This document shows, piece after piece, positions 33,042 through 46,184 of a DNA stretch of 64,000 nt (position 1 is the first letter of the stretch; every line of letters starts with the position of its first letter). This stretch comes from Tenodera sinensis (taxonomy: Eukaryota > Arthropoda > Insecta > Mantodea > Mantidae): assembly GCA_030765045.1 (NCBI GenBank), contig CM060963.1, positions 113,142,735-113,206,734 of the forward strand. Direction: 5' to 3'. Under the pieces are notes generated by a model. The model was given only the letters and a program-made list of their open reading frames with translations, searched no databases and had not been told where the DNA came from. Position numbers and translations under genes: made by a program.

Positions 33042-33660
33042 GTTCATTGTTATGAACAATTAAGTTTGTTTAAAGACGTCATAAATATTCCCATATTTAA
33101 TTTTAATATATATGTATAAATAAAAGAATTATGTGTGTTCAATATTGAAAGCGAAGGGAGAATGGCTAAGGATCGCTTCCCTCACAATGCTGGAACTATT
33201 TTATGAACGCATATGCGGATGTACACAAAAAGAAGTGTGATGCGGCGCCAATTGTCTAGTTATTAGCGTCTGTGGCTTTGGTGTAAATGGACACATTTTT
33301 ATGTGTGCACGTCATAAAATAGTGAAAGTAAATTTACTAAGTGTTTAAAGACCGTTAATTTGTGTAAAATAAGTGAAACATTAGCTAACTTTGATAAGTT
33401 AGTTAATACGAAGTGTGCAACAACAAGTGCGCAAAGGACGTAAAATAGACGAGGTGTAAAGTGATAGAAAACACATTTAGTGAAATATCGCTAAATTTTC
33501 AGACATTAAATCTCGGCGATGCTAGGGAAGTCAATCCACTGAAATAAAAGACTACTGTAATACGATTTAAATACTGTGAACAACATGGTGCAAATAAAAT
33601 ATTTCACTTAAGTTAACCCTGAGTGTATGTTCATTCCTTCCAGTACCACGACCTGAGATA
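33042..33660 (+). other. Cirl intron, unassigned moderately structured sequence
   Basis: Contains GCGAAGGGAGAATGGC and GATCGCTTCCCTC in opposite orientation and a stretch ending CCAGTACCACGACCTGAGATAA. It has the look of a decayed transposon or LTR, but I could not establish ends or coding sequence. Confidence 0.3.
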
Positions 33661-34074
33661 ACGAAAGAGTCAGAAGCTCATCAATATCACCTTCGTAAAT
33701 TATAAAAACAGCACCAAAACCCAGCCCAGATCAAAGCAACAGCCCCATGTTAGTAGATTTAATGGATGTAAAAGTACTCCTGTGGGATGAAGATCTGGTA
33801 CACTGACAGTGCCAATATGGTCCTGGCAATTTATAGTGTCCCTAACAAACAAAATGTTGTTATTACCTTCCCTTCCCAGCATTTGCCATTATGAACAGTG
33901 AGGAAAACCTGTAAAAACCAGTCAGGAAAGACCGTTATAGCAGAGTTGAACTGAAGATTTCTAACTGACAAGCCCATGACTTACAAACCTCAACCTTCCA
34001 CATCTGTAGGAATGAATTTAAATACAACACTTTTGTTGTAAAACATTAAGATAAAACTCAACAGGCCCCACATT

Positions 34075-34215
34075 TGAGAAGTAGAATCAGAGCTGAAAAA
34101 TTCAATGCCACAGCCAGGATTTGAACCACAGACACTCCACTCATCAGGCAGGCAATCTAACCATTAAGCTATTGTGACAACTTGCCAGAATGACATTGAA
34201 TTCTCCAACCAAAAT
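34075..34215 (-). repeat. tRNA-derived SINE head fragment, antisense
   Basis: Begins TGAGAAGTAGAATCAG at the same border as the left end of 32664. It continues with GGATTTGAACCACAGAC and AACCATTAAGCTATTGTGAC, then stops after TTGCCAGAATGACATTGAAT. Confidence 0.7.
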
Positions 34216-34278
34216 TACAGATCGGTTCCTGTTTGAAAACTGATCAGTTTGCTATTCTGCACATATATTATGCGTTGT

Positions 34279-34312
34279 CTGTTTTTTTTTTTTTTTTTGG
34301 GGGGGGGGGGGG
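34279..34312 (+). repeat. poly(T)/poly(G) run
   Basis: About 17 T followed by about 17 G inside the last Cirl intron. Length may vary or be an assembly artefact. Confidence 0.8.
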
Positions 34313-34573
34313 GCACCTGTATTTACTATTTTAGTACTGGGTATTTTTGCATAAAATTTGGTTTGGAAATTATATACTCCTCCTCCTACTTTCTTTCTTT
34401 TTTCCCCAGTTTTATGAAAAGCTTATACTAAGTATTTTAAAATAATAAAAGTATACCTTCTAAAGTCAGTAAATGCTTGATTATTATTAGGGTGTAAATC
34501 TAATATATTCTTATATTCATATTGTGCAAAAATAACTGATTTAAACCATTGCTTTTTTTTTTTTCACTTTCAG

Positions 34574-34601
34574 GAAGGATATGAATGAAACACCTGTATG
34601 A
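34574..34601 (+). CDS. Cirl: Cirl terminal coding exon with PDZ-binding C-terminus
   Basis: The acceptor TTTCACTTTCAG ends at 34573. The first base completes GA from 24971 to Glu, followed by KDMNETPV and TGA (34599-34601). The final four residues ETPV fit a class I PDZ ligand (Thr at -2, Val at 0). Drosophila Cirl ends in a similar acidic stretch and E-T-x-V, which supports this tiny, distant exon as real. The preceding intron is 9.6 kb. The 3' UTR follows; no polyadenylation site could be fixed. Confidence 0.88.
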
Positions 34602-37292
34602 CATATGTGTTTCATTAAAGTTCAGACATTTGTGCTCAAAGAAGAAAAGATTGAAGCAAGTGTTGTGACAGTTATTATTAAGACCAAACTTGAGTGCTCA
34701 TTTTTAATATATTGTAGTAAGTATGCAACACAACGTAGTACATGTACTCATAATCCTACAAAATCCAAAGATATTTAAACGTTGCATCCACATTTACAAT
34801 CTGTACAGTCATTCATTAATCATTATGTGGAACTTTTTATCTGTGAGCTGCCATAAGAGATATTTATTTTTATTGTTCAACGTGCAAAATGACATATATG
34901 AAATTCAAAGAATAGGTAAATATTCAGTGATTGTAAGGCAATTCTTTTTAAACAAACTGTGTATATCTTTTAATATTATCTACCAGTAAGAACAACTTTA
35001 TTTCCTGCCTAATGTTATAGTTAATCTCTTGTAATTTGAGAATGTTTTATCCAGTCAGGAGGAGGAAGAGTTAACAAATGCTTATTTATGTCCTCAGTTA
35101 TGTATGCATTTGTTTTTCGACCTAGCTCTCAAAACTGTGTTATTCATAATTTAATTTTTTTTAATGAAAGACTGTTGATAAATATTGAAAGAATAGACTT
35201 TATGTGTAAAGTTGTTACTGCTGTGATATTTCGGCACATCAATTTTGTTTTAAAGCATGAATTTCTGAAAACTTTATTAAATATACTATATATCTTTGAT
35301 ACTTTCCTAAGTATATCTTGGAATTTAATTTAGCAAATTTGAAAGTATCAAATTGTATCCATATAGATTTTTTTTTGGCAAGGGAGGGGAGAATTTACTT
35401 TGTTTTATCTTAAATCTAAATAATACACACATTACAAAGAAAAAACCTATCTGTTTATAAATGTAGTTTCATATGAATGATTTTGTTTAAATTTTATCTT
35501 TGTGTTATTTGTCTCAGCAGTAACAAAACTATTACATTCCATTTCAGCAATATTTTAACTTTACTTGCATTAAAGGGGCATCTGCATCTTGCAATGTACA
35601 TTTGTGATATTTTTTATTTAATTCTGTAAATATATATGTACTTTAAGAAATGACAGTGTGTAAAGCATTAATTTTTATATAATGTATTGTGTTTAAACAC
35701 AGTCTGTGCAATTTTACGTGTATGTATTGAATATTAAGATCTAGGTGCTGACAGCATTTGCACAAGTAAGTTATTCTTGGATTATAAAGGATACAAAAGA
35801 GTAACCATTGTAATATAAATATTTAGAATTTATTATCATTTTAAGAATTATCTGTGGTATCATATGTATATCTTCCATGCCTCAAAATACATTCTTTATT
35901 TTGATTCAAAATGATGCAAAGGAGCAAATTATTTCATTCTTCTTTGCACTTCACTAAGTTATAGCCATAAATATTAGTTCATATTACTCTTATTACTATT
36001 ACTAAATCTATTAAGAATGTTACATTCACAACTATAATTTCTTCTTTACCGCAGCTTCTTAAACCATGCTCAGTCATCCATTTGTGTATCATAATAATTC
36101 TTGTAAAGCTTTATACAGAAATAATGAATTGGTTAGGTATTGATTTGAAAGTCCAAGTCATAAAGACATCACAGAACTATAAGGGAACTAAGAATAAACA
36201 AATTTGTTTTAACAGCTAATGTCTGAATTTTACTATAAATAATTAAGCAGAACGTTTTAAATTAGTATTAGAAAACAGAAGTAAGTGTTGACATACACAA
36301 TAACACAAGGAGTTGCTAATTATTTATAAAGGAATTGGGCTCATTTTTGCCCATACTTTTTAACATTTACATCTGTGCAGCTTATAAACATGGGAAGGGA
36401 ATTTAACATTAGTAAATAACAGACACTAAAAATAGATGATGAACTGCAAAATTTTTAAATAACTAAATACAAAAAGATTATAATTTAAAGATTTCTAAGA
36501 GATAAAATAAATATCGTTAAAGAAAGTAACACTATTGCTCTAAGATAATTACAAATAAGAAAATAAAAGAACAATTTTCTGAAGTTAACTATTTGCACTA
36601 TAATATTTTACCACAAATAAAGTATAAATCTAAAGTAACAGAAATTCCAATGGGAATGCAATACAGTAATTTAAAATTAAATGAAATGAGGCAAGAAATC
36701 GAGGTGAAACTCTACAAAGTGAGTGAGAGATTAGGGTTTAAGGGCCCGTTGACAGCTAGGTCATTAGAGCCCCCTCTACAAAGAAAATGCATTACCAATT
36801 TTCACATAATTGGGAAATAAACATGAAAGAAACCTGTGAAATTGAGTTTGCAGAAATGTAATTGCTACAACCAACTTCAGGTGAGTCCCCCAGACCAGGC
36901 ATACTAATAACTAATAACCCAGCATAACTAACAACGCATTAATTTTTTGACATTTCCTTTCATATCAGTTATACGAAAGCTTGGGCTTGCCTTTGGCCCC
37001 ATCCTAAAGATGGTGGTTATTCTTCATGTTATTTCAAAAATTAACTCAAGAAAACTTGAAAAATGTTAAATACAAAGCATGTGTTAAAAAATAACAAAAT
37101 TCAGTTGTTGCTATGCATTTAAGAATCAGTTGCTGAAGTAAGCTTCATGTTAAATTTTTAAAATTTTCCCTGATATGTATTTTCTTTGGAGGAGAATTTT
37201 ATGAAGTGTTTTATTTGTATAATCTTAATTTATCTTCGAAGGATGTAATAATTTTAAAGTCTCAGAAATTTTTGAAGTAAATTGTTAAACAG
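34602..37292 (+). other. Cirl 3' UTR and AT-rich flank
   Basis: Sequence after the Cirl stop is AT-rich without convincing ORFs (34723-34989, 35088-35333 and 36593-36820 show no family). AATAAA occurs at about 36194 (AGAATAAACA) and near 36508. The first would make a 1.6-kb 3' UTR, but nothing proves its use. Confidence 0.4.
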
Positions 37293-37640
37293 TTTAAGAG
37301 ATGGAAGCAAGATTGAAAAATTCAATGCTATAGCTGGGATTTGAACCACAGATCTTCCAATTCATGAGCGGCTGCCCTAACCATAAGATACCATGGTCAA
37401 TTTGCCAGTATGACATGAAATTTCCCAACCGATTCGTACTTTTCCCGTTAGACCACAAGGGAATCTCACATCAGAGATAAATACACCAAGGGCGACTCAC
37501 AGTCATAAGTATTTTATGTCCTGGGTTTGAATAACTTTTAGATGGTAATTTTTTTTTTTTTTTTTTTTTAATGCCAGCCAACTTACTGCTGGTGTTTTTA
37601 AACACACAGGCCATGTGTGTGCAATGTTTAAGAGGTACAC
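37293..37640 (-). repeat. tRNA-derived SINE, longer antisense copy
   Basis: Starts AGTTTAAGAGATGGAAG, then a decayed head (GGATTTGAACCACAGATC). It has the longer body also seen at 5300-5460 (GACCACAAGGGAATCTCAC; TATGTCCTGGGTTTGAATAA), a T-run at 37549-37571 and the tail segment (GCCAGCCAACTTACTGC; CACACAGGCCATGTGTG). Old copy. Confidence 0.75.
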
Positions 37641-37800
37641 CAGCAGTAGGTTGGTTGTTAAACAGCTATTTTTGGAGGTCTAAACAGGGGTTCTTTTCAA
37701 TGTAAATAACAAACCGAAAAGCCCATGCGTAGTATTCAAATAGTTTATGGGTAGCAGGAGACATTATTTAAAGATTGGAAAAGCCAAGCTCAGCATGCAA

Positions 37801-37835
<35 letters not shown>

Positions 37836-37836
37836 T
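37801..37836 (+). repeat. GT/AT microsatellite
   Basis: Short (GT)n passing into (AT)n. Confidence 0.85.
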
Positions 37837-37839
37837 TCC

Positions 37840-38590
37840 AACCACCATTATTTGAATAAATAAATAAATAACGTATTCCTTATATTAAAATTCATACAGT
37901 GTAAAATGAAGTAATAAAAATGAATTAGATGATTAGAAATGCTATTGCAAAATGCACCAAAAGGAGCTTGAAATTTATTGCTAAGTGTACATTTACAAGC
38001 TTGCATTTTTTCAGTCTTATATGTTTTCTTACATTGCAAAGTCATTACTAACATCTCAGGCTAACATAGGCATGTGCACTCACTTAAACTTGTATGAGTA
38101 TAATGTTTTATTACCTTATCCTCTTTTGCTCCAGCAGTTTCTATTTAGGAGATGAATGTTGAAGCTGACATTTTTTATTCTAATATCAATCTCTGAGTCC
38201 AGCAATCACCATCATTTAGTACACTTTGGTTCATTCTAACTTTCCCTGAGGTTATAACTTCAGATTGTATTAGAACGTCTGAATTTTGAAATGAACTGTC
38301 TGTAGTAGATGTAGAAAATATGCGAAATAATGACAAAGGACTTTTTGTCCAGAATATATTTCTAAAGTATTATACATAATGCACTCAAAATTTCCTGGGT
38401 TTAAACAGGGAAAATTCCATTATATCAATGATACAGATAAACAAGGAGCAATGTCAAAATCTTAGTGAATTAGAGAGAGTTGGTGCTCTTGTCCAGCAAA
38501 TGGCACCCAGTTGTGTTGCTCACATGGCTAAAGGGCTGACCATAGTAGAATTATTCATATACAACATATTTAAGATGAGTTTTTTTTTTT
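37840..38590. other. no gene recognised
   Basis: AT-rich; frames present (for example 38428-38697) run into the adjoining SINE and have no family resemblance. Confidence 0.4.
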
Positions 38591-38614
38591 TTAATTGTTC
38601 CATTTATATCCCAC

Positions 38615-38858
38615 CTTCAACTGCAGAGGTCATATTGGCGGCCTTGCCTATTGGCAATGGTGTTACTCGTTTAACAGTGGGTTTTTCGGTCTTTTGAGTT
38701 TTTATACATTGAATTTACATACACATTCACACTTTCATTCATACTTCCAGACTCAGGGAAGGATAATCTTGGCTGGAGAAAAATTCTGCTGCAAATCGAA
38801 CTGGGACCCCTTGCACAGCAGGCAGGTGCTCTACCAACTGCACTACGGGGCCAGCCCA
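38615..38858 (-). repeat. tRNA-derived SINE, third family, antisense
   Basis: The tRNA-like head at 38795-38856 on the - strand includes GTAGTGCAGTTGGTAGAGC (A box) and GGTCCCAGTTCGATTTGC (B box), an unusually well-kept pair. The body carries TTCATTCATACTTCCAGAC. Left border uncertain. Confidence 0.75.
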
Positions 38859-39495
38859 AAAAATGAGGTTTAAAACTGCTAGTTGATGCAAATTTTTGAA
38901 GCATTGTTTCCCTATTTCCCTAAATAAGATACTTCATTTTAAATAGTTTTCGGGTAACTAAAGTGAAAGCACTGAAAGCGCATTTTGCTTGTTTCCCTTA
39001 TAGATTCTTTAAATTATCAAATGGTGGTCAGTTAAATAAGTATAATTTCTTTATTAATTGGTGGTTGTGATGTATTTAGCTTTAGATATTGCTTAAGTCT
39101 CATTACTTGTGATTTTTAATTTGTGTTAATAAAATATTCCATCTAGTAAGAAATTAATGTAGGCAGAGAGATGAGAATGGATCTATGTGGTCCAATCTTT
39201 TTTTCGGTCTTACTCTTCTGCACCAATTTTGCTTGATAAAGAAGAATATCAGTGTCTGTAACAGACAAACTGATGATAAAAGCCTATCTATTGCAAATAA
39301 ATTGTAGTTTACTTAATCTATTTTAAATAGTGAGTATTTTTAATGGCAGCTTAAATGCAATTCTTCAGCTGTAGCATAGTATCATAGTGCCTGTTTGTCT
39401 CTTCAGTGAAACCATATTGTCACTACCAAACACATAGTTGCAGTAGTTTTCAATTTCACAGAATATTACACAATTGTTAAACGTGTCAAATCATA

Positions 39496-39772
39496 AATTT
39501 AAACTAGAAAGGTGAGTTGATTAATAACACTACACAACACTTACTTGTAATTTACCAGAAGATGTTTCAGAGACTGACTTTCCTCCATTATCAACCTGAC
39601 ATCAACTGGTTGATGATGAACACCAATGTCTGGTTAATAATGGAGGAAAGTCAGCCTCCAAAACATGTTCCGGTAAACTATAAGTAAGTGTTGTGTAGTG
39701 TTATTAATCGACTCATCTTTTTGGTTTAAATTGGTTATTACAACCTGTTTCAAACTTCCAAGAAAGAAGATG
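39496..39772. mobile_element. fold-back element with 13-bp target duplication
   Basis: Inverted arms 39511-39596 and about 39632-39717 (GATTAATAACACTACACAAC and its complement) with ~11 mismatches surround a short spacer. The unit is flanked by GTGTCAAATCATA (39483-39495 and 39773-39785). The right part is shared with 880-980/3930-3965. TTCCGGTAAAC after an AAAACATG-type core resembles the termini of Penelope-like elements; that affiliation is inference. Confidence 0.7.
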
Positions 39773-39889
39773 GTGTCAAATCATAGTTTACAACTATATT
39801 TATGGAGATGACATGTATGCATAACAGCTATAGCTTCAAGCTACACTTCTTCTTTATCCAATTACCCTCCCCCCATATTGAGGACTGAC

Positions 39890-40215
39890 ACTCCCAAGGA
39901 CTTACAAGCCAGTGCCTTGGGTCAGATGCCTGTCAGGGAGCAGACGAAATATGGGCCGGACAGTGAAGACATGGAAGTGGGTGGTCAGCCAAGCATGAGA
40001 GTGAGGAAGAGGATGATATGAAATGCAAGTGAAATGGATGAATGGAAAGGTAATGATAGAACAGTTGGTGGAATGAGTGGCAGGGGAAACTGGAGAAAAC
40101 CCTCCCAGATACCACTTCTTTCACCATGAATACTACATGCGGGTACCTGGGATTGAACCCAGGCCACCTTGGTGATAGGTGAACAGTCTAACTGCTGGGC
40201 CATGGCCCAGCCAAC
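39890..40215 (-). repeat. tRNA-derived SINE, fourth family, antisense
   Basis: The antisense head at 40135-40213 contains CCTGGGATTGAACCCAGGCC (B box with stem) and GCTGGGCCATGGCCCAGCC. The body GGGGAAACTGGAGAAAACCC, ATACTACATGCGGGTACCTG is shared with 50224-50437. Confidence 0.75.
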
Positions 40216-43200
40216 TCGAGGTACACAAGTGGCAAATTTGCTAGATGTGGTAAAGGGAGAATTAATGAACAAGTGGAATGTAACGATGAGCAGATGAGCA
40301 GTGTTTTATGGAGGAAACATTTCACTCTTTATGAAACTATTTAAACATGTCATTGTCCTTAATTAAGCAAAGACTATATTTCAAATCTTGGTCAGAGGTA
40401 ATGTTTGCTTCCACATTTCTTTCTTTTATAGCAGAAAGTATCTACATGCTTAAGCCTTATTTCATTTCAGCAATCTGAATTAGAATACCAATAGGTATAT
40501 AATATGGCAAAGTGAGTGATAGGGTTTCATGGCTAGACTAGTTTTTATTGTTAAAACAATTCAATTTTGTGCTGTGCTGTATCAGTCAAGTACCTAGTAT
40601 TTTGATCTTAGGCTTCATCACACACTATGGTAGACATCATTGAAGAATACTGTGTTTTTATTATTCATGTTTTCTCTGTGACCGAATCAGATAATTAGTT
40701 TTTCAGCACACTAAAAGAATTAACTTGGTTGTTTTATTAGGACTTCACTTTTCTATTGTGTGTTTTGTGAAAACTCATGGAAAATATAATTTCAGAATTT
40801 TAGTAGATTTAAGCTCATCTTAGCTCTGTACAAGTTTATGCTATTATGTATCTATGCATAAAAATTTCAGAATTCTGTCTCTTTTTGTGTAATATTTGGA
40901 TAAGTAACTACAAAGAATATAATTTTTTATAGGAAATCTGTTTAAAAGTATTTGCCGTTGTTCTATCCATAATTTAGATGGTCATGAAGTAATAAAGCTG
41001 AAAAACTCAAACATCCTTAAACAAATAAATACAAATCAAAGGAATTTAATATTTTGGTGACTGGAATGTATAAAGACTGAAAGTTCCTATTAGCCTCAGA
41101 ATTCTGGCATTAAAAATGCAATTCAAATTTCAGAGCTTGAAAGAAAAATAAAATAAAATAAAGAAAGAAAGAAAGCAAATGGAAAAATTCTGCTCAAAAC
41201 AACTATATACTCATCTACAAGGGAACCAAAGGCTTCTTTCTACATAAAGTGTTTTTTGTTTCAAGATCTTTCTTTACTAGTTTATTGGAAAAAGATTTGG
41301 TTGATTGCATAGCACAATGAATCAAAGGTAAGATATGTAATTGAGAAGTACTTGTTATTTATTGTTCATAAATGGATAATGCCAAATCTGCTCATTCAAA
41401 ATCTCTCGGTAGCAAGATTGCCTATATACAAGTGTTTTAGGATATTACAACTACATGATGGATGTATTAGGTAGCTGAATGCTGCATTGTAAACACCATT
41501 ATACTATCAATGAAAGCTTTTTAGTGTTCTTTTCTTTCTTTCTTTCTTTGTAAAGGAATTTATGAAACTTTGAAGATAAATGCCTAACATCTACTATTTT
41601 GGGCACAGCATGCAAAGTTTTATGCAAAACAAACAACGAAAAATATTTTTTTATTAAACATACCACATTGGTGATGCTGGTTTGTATGATTGTGAACATA
41701 GAAAGAGGTACCTGTCTGCCACATTGTTTGTCAAGCATATTCTTTTTTATAGATGCAACTGTTTTCCATTTATTTGCTCTTTTCTTGGTTTATTAGTGAA
41801 TACTATGTGCCTATACATTAAGTTATATAAAGGATGTGTAATATCCTTAATATTTTTATGTAACAAGTGGTTTTCTCTGATTGGTGTATTGCTAGTGTGC
41901 CATGCAGTGTAGTTTTATGCTGAAGAGGTTAATATTATTTGGAATAAGCATTCTGTAAACACAGATGGTGATATATTTTAGTATATTTGGAGCTACATGT
42001 AGGCATCTTTACTTTAGCACTATGATACAAAAATTTAGATTTTGGAATAAGAATGTGAATGGAACTGTGCCATTATAAGTGTGATGATGTTGGTCCTTGA
42101 TAGTTATTCCTAGAGTCGGGAGCACATAGGTGAATACAGATGTGCAGCAGCATTGCTATGAGTAGGCTTCAGTCGTGGTTGCAAATGACATTAGGTTGAG
42201 AGCTACTTTACTGTACCTATTTCTACTTCATGTTTGTTGACAGTAGAGGAGGTAGGGAAGGGGAGGGTGACATACTGCTATAGTAACCTGTTTGTAAAGC
42301 AATGCTACTGTGCCACCCATACCAACCTACCCCATTAGGTAGGGATGGTAGAAAACCTATCCTGTAAGCATAACTTAAATGCTGATAACATGCAACCAGT
42401 GCCGAAGCCTAGCTATGAGTTATGTAATCTGCCAGCCATAGCACTGAGAATGAAAGAGGCAATGTACTGTCTCTCTCTTTCTCTCTGCAGTGGCATTTCC
42501 CATGCACCTTTGTGTGCTCCTGACTTTAGGAAGTCTGAAATGGAGTACTATGCTTCACTCTGTAGCTATTGCTGCATGGACATATTCCAGTTTCTGGATA
42601 ATGTGTAAGGCATTTTGAGATATAGACTGACTCCAAGAACAAACCCTGATATCCTGAATAAATGGAACTATTTTGAATGGTACCGTGGGTTCAATATATG
42701 CTGTCCCTACTGCTTCACGGGGCATTTTACCAACCTTCTCAGCCAGCACGTACATAGCATGGAGAGAAGCGTGTGGAGCATCCTGCCTTTGTTGTTTGAC
42801 CAGGCAGTGGTATATGTTAGGAACCCTAGGACTAAATTTTTAGGTGAAAATGACATTTTAGATTTTTAATTATATCACATAGATATTCTATAGACCTGTT
42901 AGTTATTTGGGTAAAACGTTTTTTCTGACCTGCCATTTTTAAAAGTACAGCAACATGTTTATGCCACCTGTGTGCTTCACTGCAGCACACTGGTGCTTTT
43001 TTTCCCCTCAGTTTTGCATTTTGTATGAACTGTATTCCTTACATTTCAGTTTTGCTCTGATTTGTATGTAAATTTGCATTCATAATCTCAAATGTCTAAA
43101 GATTCAAATATGTATTTGGTGATTGCTTTATTCATTGTCTCAGAAAAAATAATTTATGCTGAAAAGAAAAGGAATTTTAACACTAACAACTTTATAAAAA

Positions 43201-46014
43201 CAGAAAGGTATTTCTCTGCAAGTAATATTAATTTCATACAAATACTTTAATTTGTTTGCAGTTTACTTAAGTATCAGAAAATGTGACTAGCATACTTCTC
43301 CGAAAAATGTGCAGGCAGTTTTAAAATAACTTTTTTCCTAATTAAAGGTATTTAATTCTATTATCTGAGAAACTGTTTGAGAGCTAGATCATTGAGCTTT
43401 TGTGCAGTCATTTCTTTATTTATTCATATCAAATGTGCCAAATTTCAAGTAAACAGACGTAAAATTGAAAAGGTTAGAAAATTCAGTCCCAATGTCCCAT
43501 AACTGCTGACATGATATGTGCAAATATTGCAGAGATGCACTAAGGAAGAACTATGGGTATCTGGGAAACCAATTTGCCATTTGAAGACATTGCTCAAAAT
43601 TGTATATTGATATGTTGATAACCTAGAACTGTGCATGTAAAACAGAACCCTACTGTGTGTATGGAAAGGTATATATATGCAGAATGCACACACCTTCGTG
43701 CTATACATACGTTACCTGTGAAGACCAGTAGAATGCTACCCAAAGCTGTGGGGACAGCATAAGTGTGAGTACATTTGTAAATGATTTAGTATTTTGGGAA
43801 AAAGTAACATAATAAAAAGAGGAATTCTCTTCATTCTTCAATTAGTATTTCCTGTATATGTATTACAGTTGTTATATTGTTAATGTAGCTTTCCTTTAAC
43901 CCATAAGATGTATGAAAAAGGACAGCTTTTTACTCCATAGGTTTTGTAGTTGATTAGATACAGATTGGGGATATTGGAAGAGCTCAACACTGATCATAGT
44001 TTGTCTATTATGCCTATATGACCTCTGGAAAGTAGTACTGAGGATGTACAAACCAAGTGGCTGTATTCACATTTAGTTCGGCTCAATGTTTCCAAATGTA
44101 CCCTCGCTTTATGCCCTCATCCTAAGAGATCGACTTGGGCAGAGAATCCCCTAGAGCCCCACTATTCACAAAACAAATTTGAATAAAAGCTCTATAATAT
44201 GGCAGAGGGTTTGCCTCAATTGCACGCCCAATGCTGTGTTGCAAACCAGTTCACTGTACCATTTCTGTAACGTGAAGAATGAAGAAGGAACTTAAATGTT
44301 AGGGAATAAGTGATATATGTTAATCTATCCCATTATTTGCCTAGTAACTATGCTTGTCATCCCAGGAATTGAATATAGACCTCCTGAACATAAGTTTCAA
44401 TACTAGATCTGGACCACTTTGTTCAGTCTGATAGACAATTATAAAAGCTACTTAGTTTTGCCTTTCTTAAATTTTCTGCTTTAACTATCTAAAGAGAGTG
44501 TGGCGGGTGTAGATGCCCCCACCTTTAAACTACAGATAAAATTCAGTGAAAAGAACAAATGTTCTTAATAATATCTGGTTCATTTCCAAGTATTTACGTG
44601 AAATTAAATTATTTGCAATGCAATATATGATGACACTGTGTTCCTTAGGCTCATGCAGATTGCATGGCACTCCCAAGAGAGATGGATCAGATCAGTTACA
44701 AGGTATACAGCCTGATATTTGGGTGAAAGCTGGCAGTGTGCTAACCTACTTTTCACAGAGTAAAACAGAATTTAATTGATAACAGCTGGAATTAGGGTTT
44801 TTATTACATTTCAATAGCTTTAAGTGTATACTCTAGAGCTTAATAAGGAGTAAATTAAGGAATAATTGCAAACCATCATGATATAATGCAAAATAAAAAT
44901 TCAGGTTCTGCTATTGACAAAAGGTTTTACATTAATTGAAGATAAGTTATTTACACTATACCCCACTTACTTTCCAAGATTGGGGCATGTTTCGGGAACC
45001 TTCATCCATTGTGATGAATCTAGTGGTTAAAGGAAGAAAAAAAAATTATAGTATTTCATTCAGTATATTGGGTAGAATTACCCCTTAATCTATGGACATC
45101 TATACCCTTTCCATTCTATATAAACATTGTATTGTAGTTACTTCAAAAAAGAATTTAGTAAGACAGAACTTAATCTATGATTAGACAAAACTTAAAAATG
45201 TATTTAAATTAATTTAAGGAAACAGTGGCAAAAAAGATAATTAGTTATTGATACATTTATATGACTATAACACAAAGTAGTAGTTTCATTTAAGGAGAAT
45301 TGTAATGAAAGCATAGGAGACAGTTCTTCTGTTTTGAAATATAGCAAGAAAATGAGGAAGATATCTCATGTAGCTCCAGACAATGAAATATTAAAATAGT
45401 GTTGTTTTAGAGCCGTGTATGTAAATCAATATTTCGTGTTTTCCTAGAATTAAGTATTACAGTTGAATAAACAAGGGACTTTGCTGCACTGTAAGGCACT
45501 GTTAAAATATTGCATTTAGCTGTTAAGCATGTGTGATGTCATAAAAATGTGTAAAAAATCTGTTGATATATTGATCTCAAGCACATGTTTTGAATAAGCT
45601 TGGTCAATGTGTTTTTGTACAATATTTTTTTACTTGATGTACTTAGCTTCATGCCATTCATTACAGTGTTTTATATGTATTCATTTCATTTGTAAATACA
45701 CTGAAGTTCATTTTATATTAATCATAATGCTTTTTGTCATTATTATGAAGGAAACCTGACGTGTAGCATACACATGACCTCTATCCATTACATATTCATG
45801 TACCTATATTCCTTACATATTATTTAAAAACTGATTTTTTGCTATCCATGTTAGCTCATTCATTAGAAATATTTGTCTGAAAATTATTTATAACTAAGCA
45901 ATATGATCTTAGGTGTAACATGTAAAAGCAGCATTCAGATGTTTAGTCATCAATTGGTGATTATCAAGGCCTGGATTTTGATGACTTGCAATCTATTAAC
46001 TTAATGTGTTCCAC
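40216..46014. other. 5.8 kb without a supportable gene
   Basis: AT-rich sequence with short A/G simple repeats near 41140-41175 and 41523-41548. Frames at 42345-42608 and 42615-42869 contain several Cys/His but lack a family match, splice context or codon bias that I can vouch for. It may include distal 3' UTR of Cirl or introns of a neighbouring gene. Confidence 0.4.
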
Positions 46015-46184
46015 CTGAGCTGCTCACCAGTGAGCAGTGGTGTACTCGCCACTTTGTGTGAGTAAGCCTGCAATATGCAGCACAGCTCTGCTCTGGGATA
46101 AACTGCCGTCACAGACACCTGCAATGGGGAATGATTAGGGTTGTTACGATCTTTGCACAGTGACTATCGCCCAGAGGCTATCAT
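46015..46184. repeat. dispersed repeat X, left part, split by hAT-3
   Basis: Matches 20765-20915 (CACAGCTCTGCTCTGGGATA; GGTTGTTACGATCTTTGC). It continues at 48268-48365 on the other side of hAT-3. Confidence 0.75.

Noticed and set aside
33042..33660. Solo LTR
   Set aside because: The CCTGAG...CCACGACC stretch was suggestive, but I found no TG...CA termini with a flanking duplication and no second copy.
37801..37836. Regulatory TATA-like run
   Set aside because: It is a GT/AT microsatellite.
42345..42869. Two adjacent + frames with many Cys and His residues
   Set aside because: No domain recognised, no splice sites in phase, and separated by a stop. Probably chance frames in a GC-richer patch.
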